NCBI GenBank assembly: GCA_003508835.1
Contig: PUFA01000171.1
Coordinates: 2,608,501-2,672,500 of the forward strand
From: Eonycteris spelaea
Taxonomy: Eukaryota; Chordata; Mammalia; Chiroptera; Pteropodidae
Length of the DNA: 64,000 nucleotides
Reading direction: 5' to 3'
Below the pieces are notes generated by a model. The model did no database searches. It had not been told where the DNA came from and saw nothing but the letters and a program-made list of their open reading frames with translations. Positions 62,400 to 64,000 of this stretch are shown piece by piece. The stretch's first letter is position 1. The number at the start of each line of letters is the position of its first letter. Made by a program: the position numbers and the translations under genes.

Positions 62400-63363
62400 G
62401 TGAGTGGAATCTGAAGCATTTAATTTGGGATATAACAACAGTAATAAACAAGAATATTGTTATATTTATTTGTTGTACATTTTTAATTCGATGAACAAAT
62501 TAAGAAAGTATAAGACACTGAGGTACTGGTGTTTAATTTGCCTGTTTTTTCTGTGACTAAATATCTTTGTTCATATCTCCCTTTTGAGATTGATACTTTG
62601 AGCCACAGTTAGCATCTAGAATTGAAGACCTTGGGAGTTCACTTTCTAAGTAAAACTTAGGTTACCTGATTTAATAGCTTTCATTCTGGCTACTGCAGAG
62701 TAATTATTTTTGCCAATTGAAATCTTTACCATTCTCCTATTCCAGTGTTGGCAGAATAGGGAACCTAGAAGCTCTCTGTTTATCTTAACAAATAAGTGAT
62801 AACTGAGTTTTATGACCTCACGTATTTAAGATTTGATAATAGATTATGATTTTTAAAAACTCATAACTCCAGACTAATAGTGAAAAAAAAAATTGGATAA
62901 ACTCAACTGAAGGACATTCTAGCAGTCCTTAAAATTGTTAAAGTCAGAAAAACAAGCAAATATAGAGAAACTGTCACGAATCAGAGGAGGTTAAGGAGGC
63001 AGGATCACTAAATGCAAATGGTATCTTGAATGTTAGGGAAAAAGTGGTATAAAAAAGGGTAAAATCCAAATAAAGTTTGTAAATTAGTTACTAGTAATGT
63101 AGTGATCTTAGTTTCCTAGTTTTGACAAGTGTACCATGGTAATGTAAGATGCTAATATTAGGGGAAACTGGAAGATGGGTATGTAGGAACTCTGTATTAT
63201 CTTGGTAACTTATCTGTAAATTATTCTGTAAGTAATTTTCTAAAATTATTACAAAGTTTAAAGTTTATTAAAAATAGAATATGAGCACTTTTATGAACTG
63301 ATGCAATACAGATTATGCAGATTATATTTATACAGATTATATATATGCAGATTACATATACCC

Positions 63364-63448
63364 GGATGGATGGATGGTTGGTTGGATGGTTGGTAGGTAG
63401 GTAGGTAGGTAGGTAGGTAGGTAGGTAGGTAGGTAGATAGATAGATAA
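63364..63448. repeat. (GGAT)n/(GGTA)n/(GATA)n compound microsatellite
   Basis: ggat and ggtt units, then about ten ggta units, then three gata units. Likely polymorphic. The Leu-Pro-Thr-Tyr repeat frame on the minus strand is its translation. Confidence 0.97.
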
Positions 63449-63599
63449 TGTCTTTCCCCCAGGAGGCTTTCATTTGGAAGAGGTAAATGCACAATATAAT
63501 GTTAGTAGCAAGAATTACCTATACATTTAACTAAAAAGGTAACTGGATGGATGAGTGGTAATCAAAAGAATGAATATGAGCAAATCTTATTAGGTTAAC

Positions 63600-63812
63600 C
63601 TAGGATTTCTCAGGGTGGCACTGCTGACACTTAGGGCCAGGCAGTTCTCTGGTTGGAGGCTGTTATGTGGACTATAGGATGTTTAGCAGCATTCCTGGCC
63701 TCTACCCACTAGATGCCAGTAGCACTCCTATAGTTTTAACAACCAAAATATCTTCAGATTGCTAAAGTCCTCTGGGGAGCAAAATTGCCCCTGGTTCAGA
63801 ACCACTCTGTTA
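63600..63812 (+). mobile_element. MER20 hAT-Charlie element
   Basis: Near full length: 'taggatttctcagggtggca' start, 'aggatgtttagcagcattcc', 'ctctacccactagatgccag' and 'cctggttcagaaccactctg' end. Same family as 54,640-54,835. Confidence 0.93.
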
Positions 63813-63884
63813 AACCTTGAAATATGTTTCTCTTGAAAACTTTGTTTCCTTTTAAAATACAAAATCCTAGTTGGCACTTTAAGC

Positions 63885-64000
63885 CTGATTATAGGCAGTG
63901 TGAAGGAACCTGTGGTGGAAAGAACCCTGGACAGAAGATCTAAGTTTGAGTTTACCACTTGATAGCTTTGTGAAAGGTAACATTTACCTTTTGAGATTTT
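63885..64000 (+). mobile_element. MIR SINE, sense, cut by window edge
   Basis: The MIR head is visible, 'gtggaaagaaccctggacag', then 'taccacttgatagctttgtg', running off the right end. Confidence 0.65.

Larger units (their letters stand above)
62400..64000 (+). other. CNOT6L: CNOT6L intron 2, 5' part
   Basis: Intron continues to the window edge. From 62,400 to about 63,350 I see no recognisable repeat or exon. The open frame through exon 2 stops at 62,492-62,494 in the intron, as expected for read-through. Confidence 0.85.

Noticed and set aside
63364..63448. Regular short units as a CRISPR-like array
   Set aside because: Four-base units without spacers in mammalian DNA are a microsatellite.
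1..64000. Intact retroviral genes, or tRNA, snRNA and rRNA genes
   Set aside because: No gag/pol/env-type frames, no cloverleaf-capable tRNA and no U6, 7SK, 5S or Y RNA signature was seen; the only tRNA-like parts belong to SINEs.

Overview
This is a stretch of nuclear DNA from a placental mammal. It is AT-rich and gene-poor, has one sharp CpG island, and is full of ancient mammalian repeats (MIR, L2, MER5/MER20-like hAT elements, a Tigger1 derivative, many L1 pieces). I see none of the young SINEs that mark primates (Alu), rodents (B1/B2), dogs (SINEC), horses (ERE) or ruminants (BovA), so the species is left open. The only recent SINE-like insertion is an unfamiliar G-tailed element at 24,990-25,242. 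Repeat family names come from remembered consensus features, not from a database search, and repeat ends are approximate unless a target-site duplication is given.

The one gene I can support is the 5' end of CNOT6L on the + strand, which encodes a catalytic deadenylase (CCR4-type) subunit of the CCR4-NOT complex. Its CpG-island promoter and non-coding or nearly non-coding first exon lie at about 32.5-34.5 kb. A first intron of about 28.7 kb follows. Exon 2 (62,278-62,399) has clear splice sites and encodes the N-terminus beginning MPKEKYDPPDP. The rest of the gene lies beyond the right edge.

Layout: 1-32.4 kb is intergenic DNA upstream of CNOT6L, made of repeats and unassigned sequence, with one weak exon candidate on the minus strand near 23 kb. 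32.5-34.5 kb is the CpG island with promoter and exon 1. 34.5-62.3 kb is intron 1, with several large L1 fragments, mostly antisense to the gene, and a perfect 36-bp palindrome at 35,338-35,373. 62.4-64 kb is the start of intron 2, with a (GGTA)n microsatellite, a MER20 copy and part of a MIR.

The most interesting points concern the CNOT6L 5' end. Two kinds of donor site in the CpG island would give different translation starts, and the spliced leader carries short upstream reading frames, one encoding a poly-proline/poly-arginine peptide. Also notable are the perfect palindrome, the unusual SINE with 11-bp target-site duplications, and a pair of diverged direct repeats at 26.1 and 27.7 kb. 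I found no operon-like, CRISPR, viral or otherwise new gene system here.
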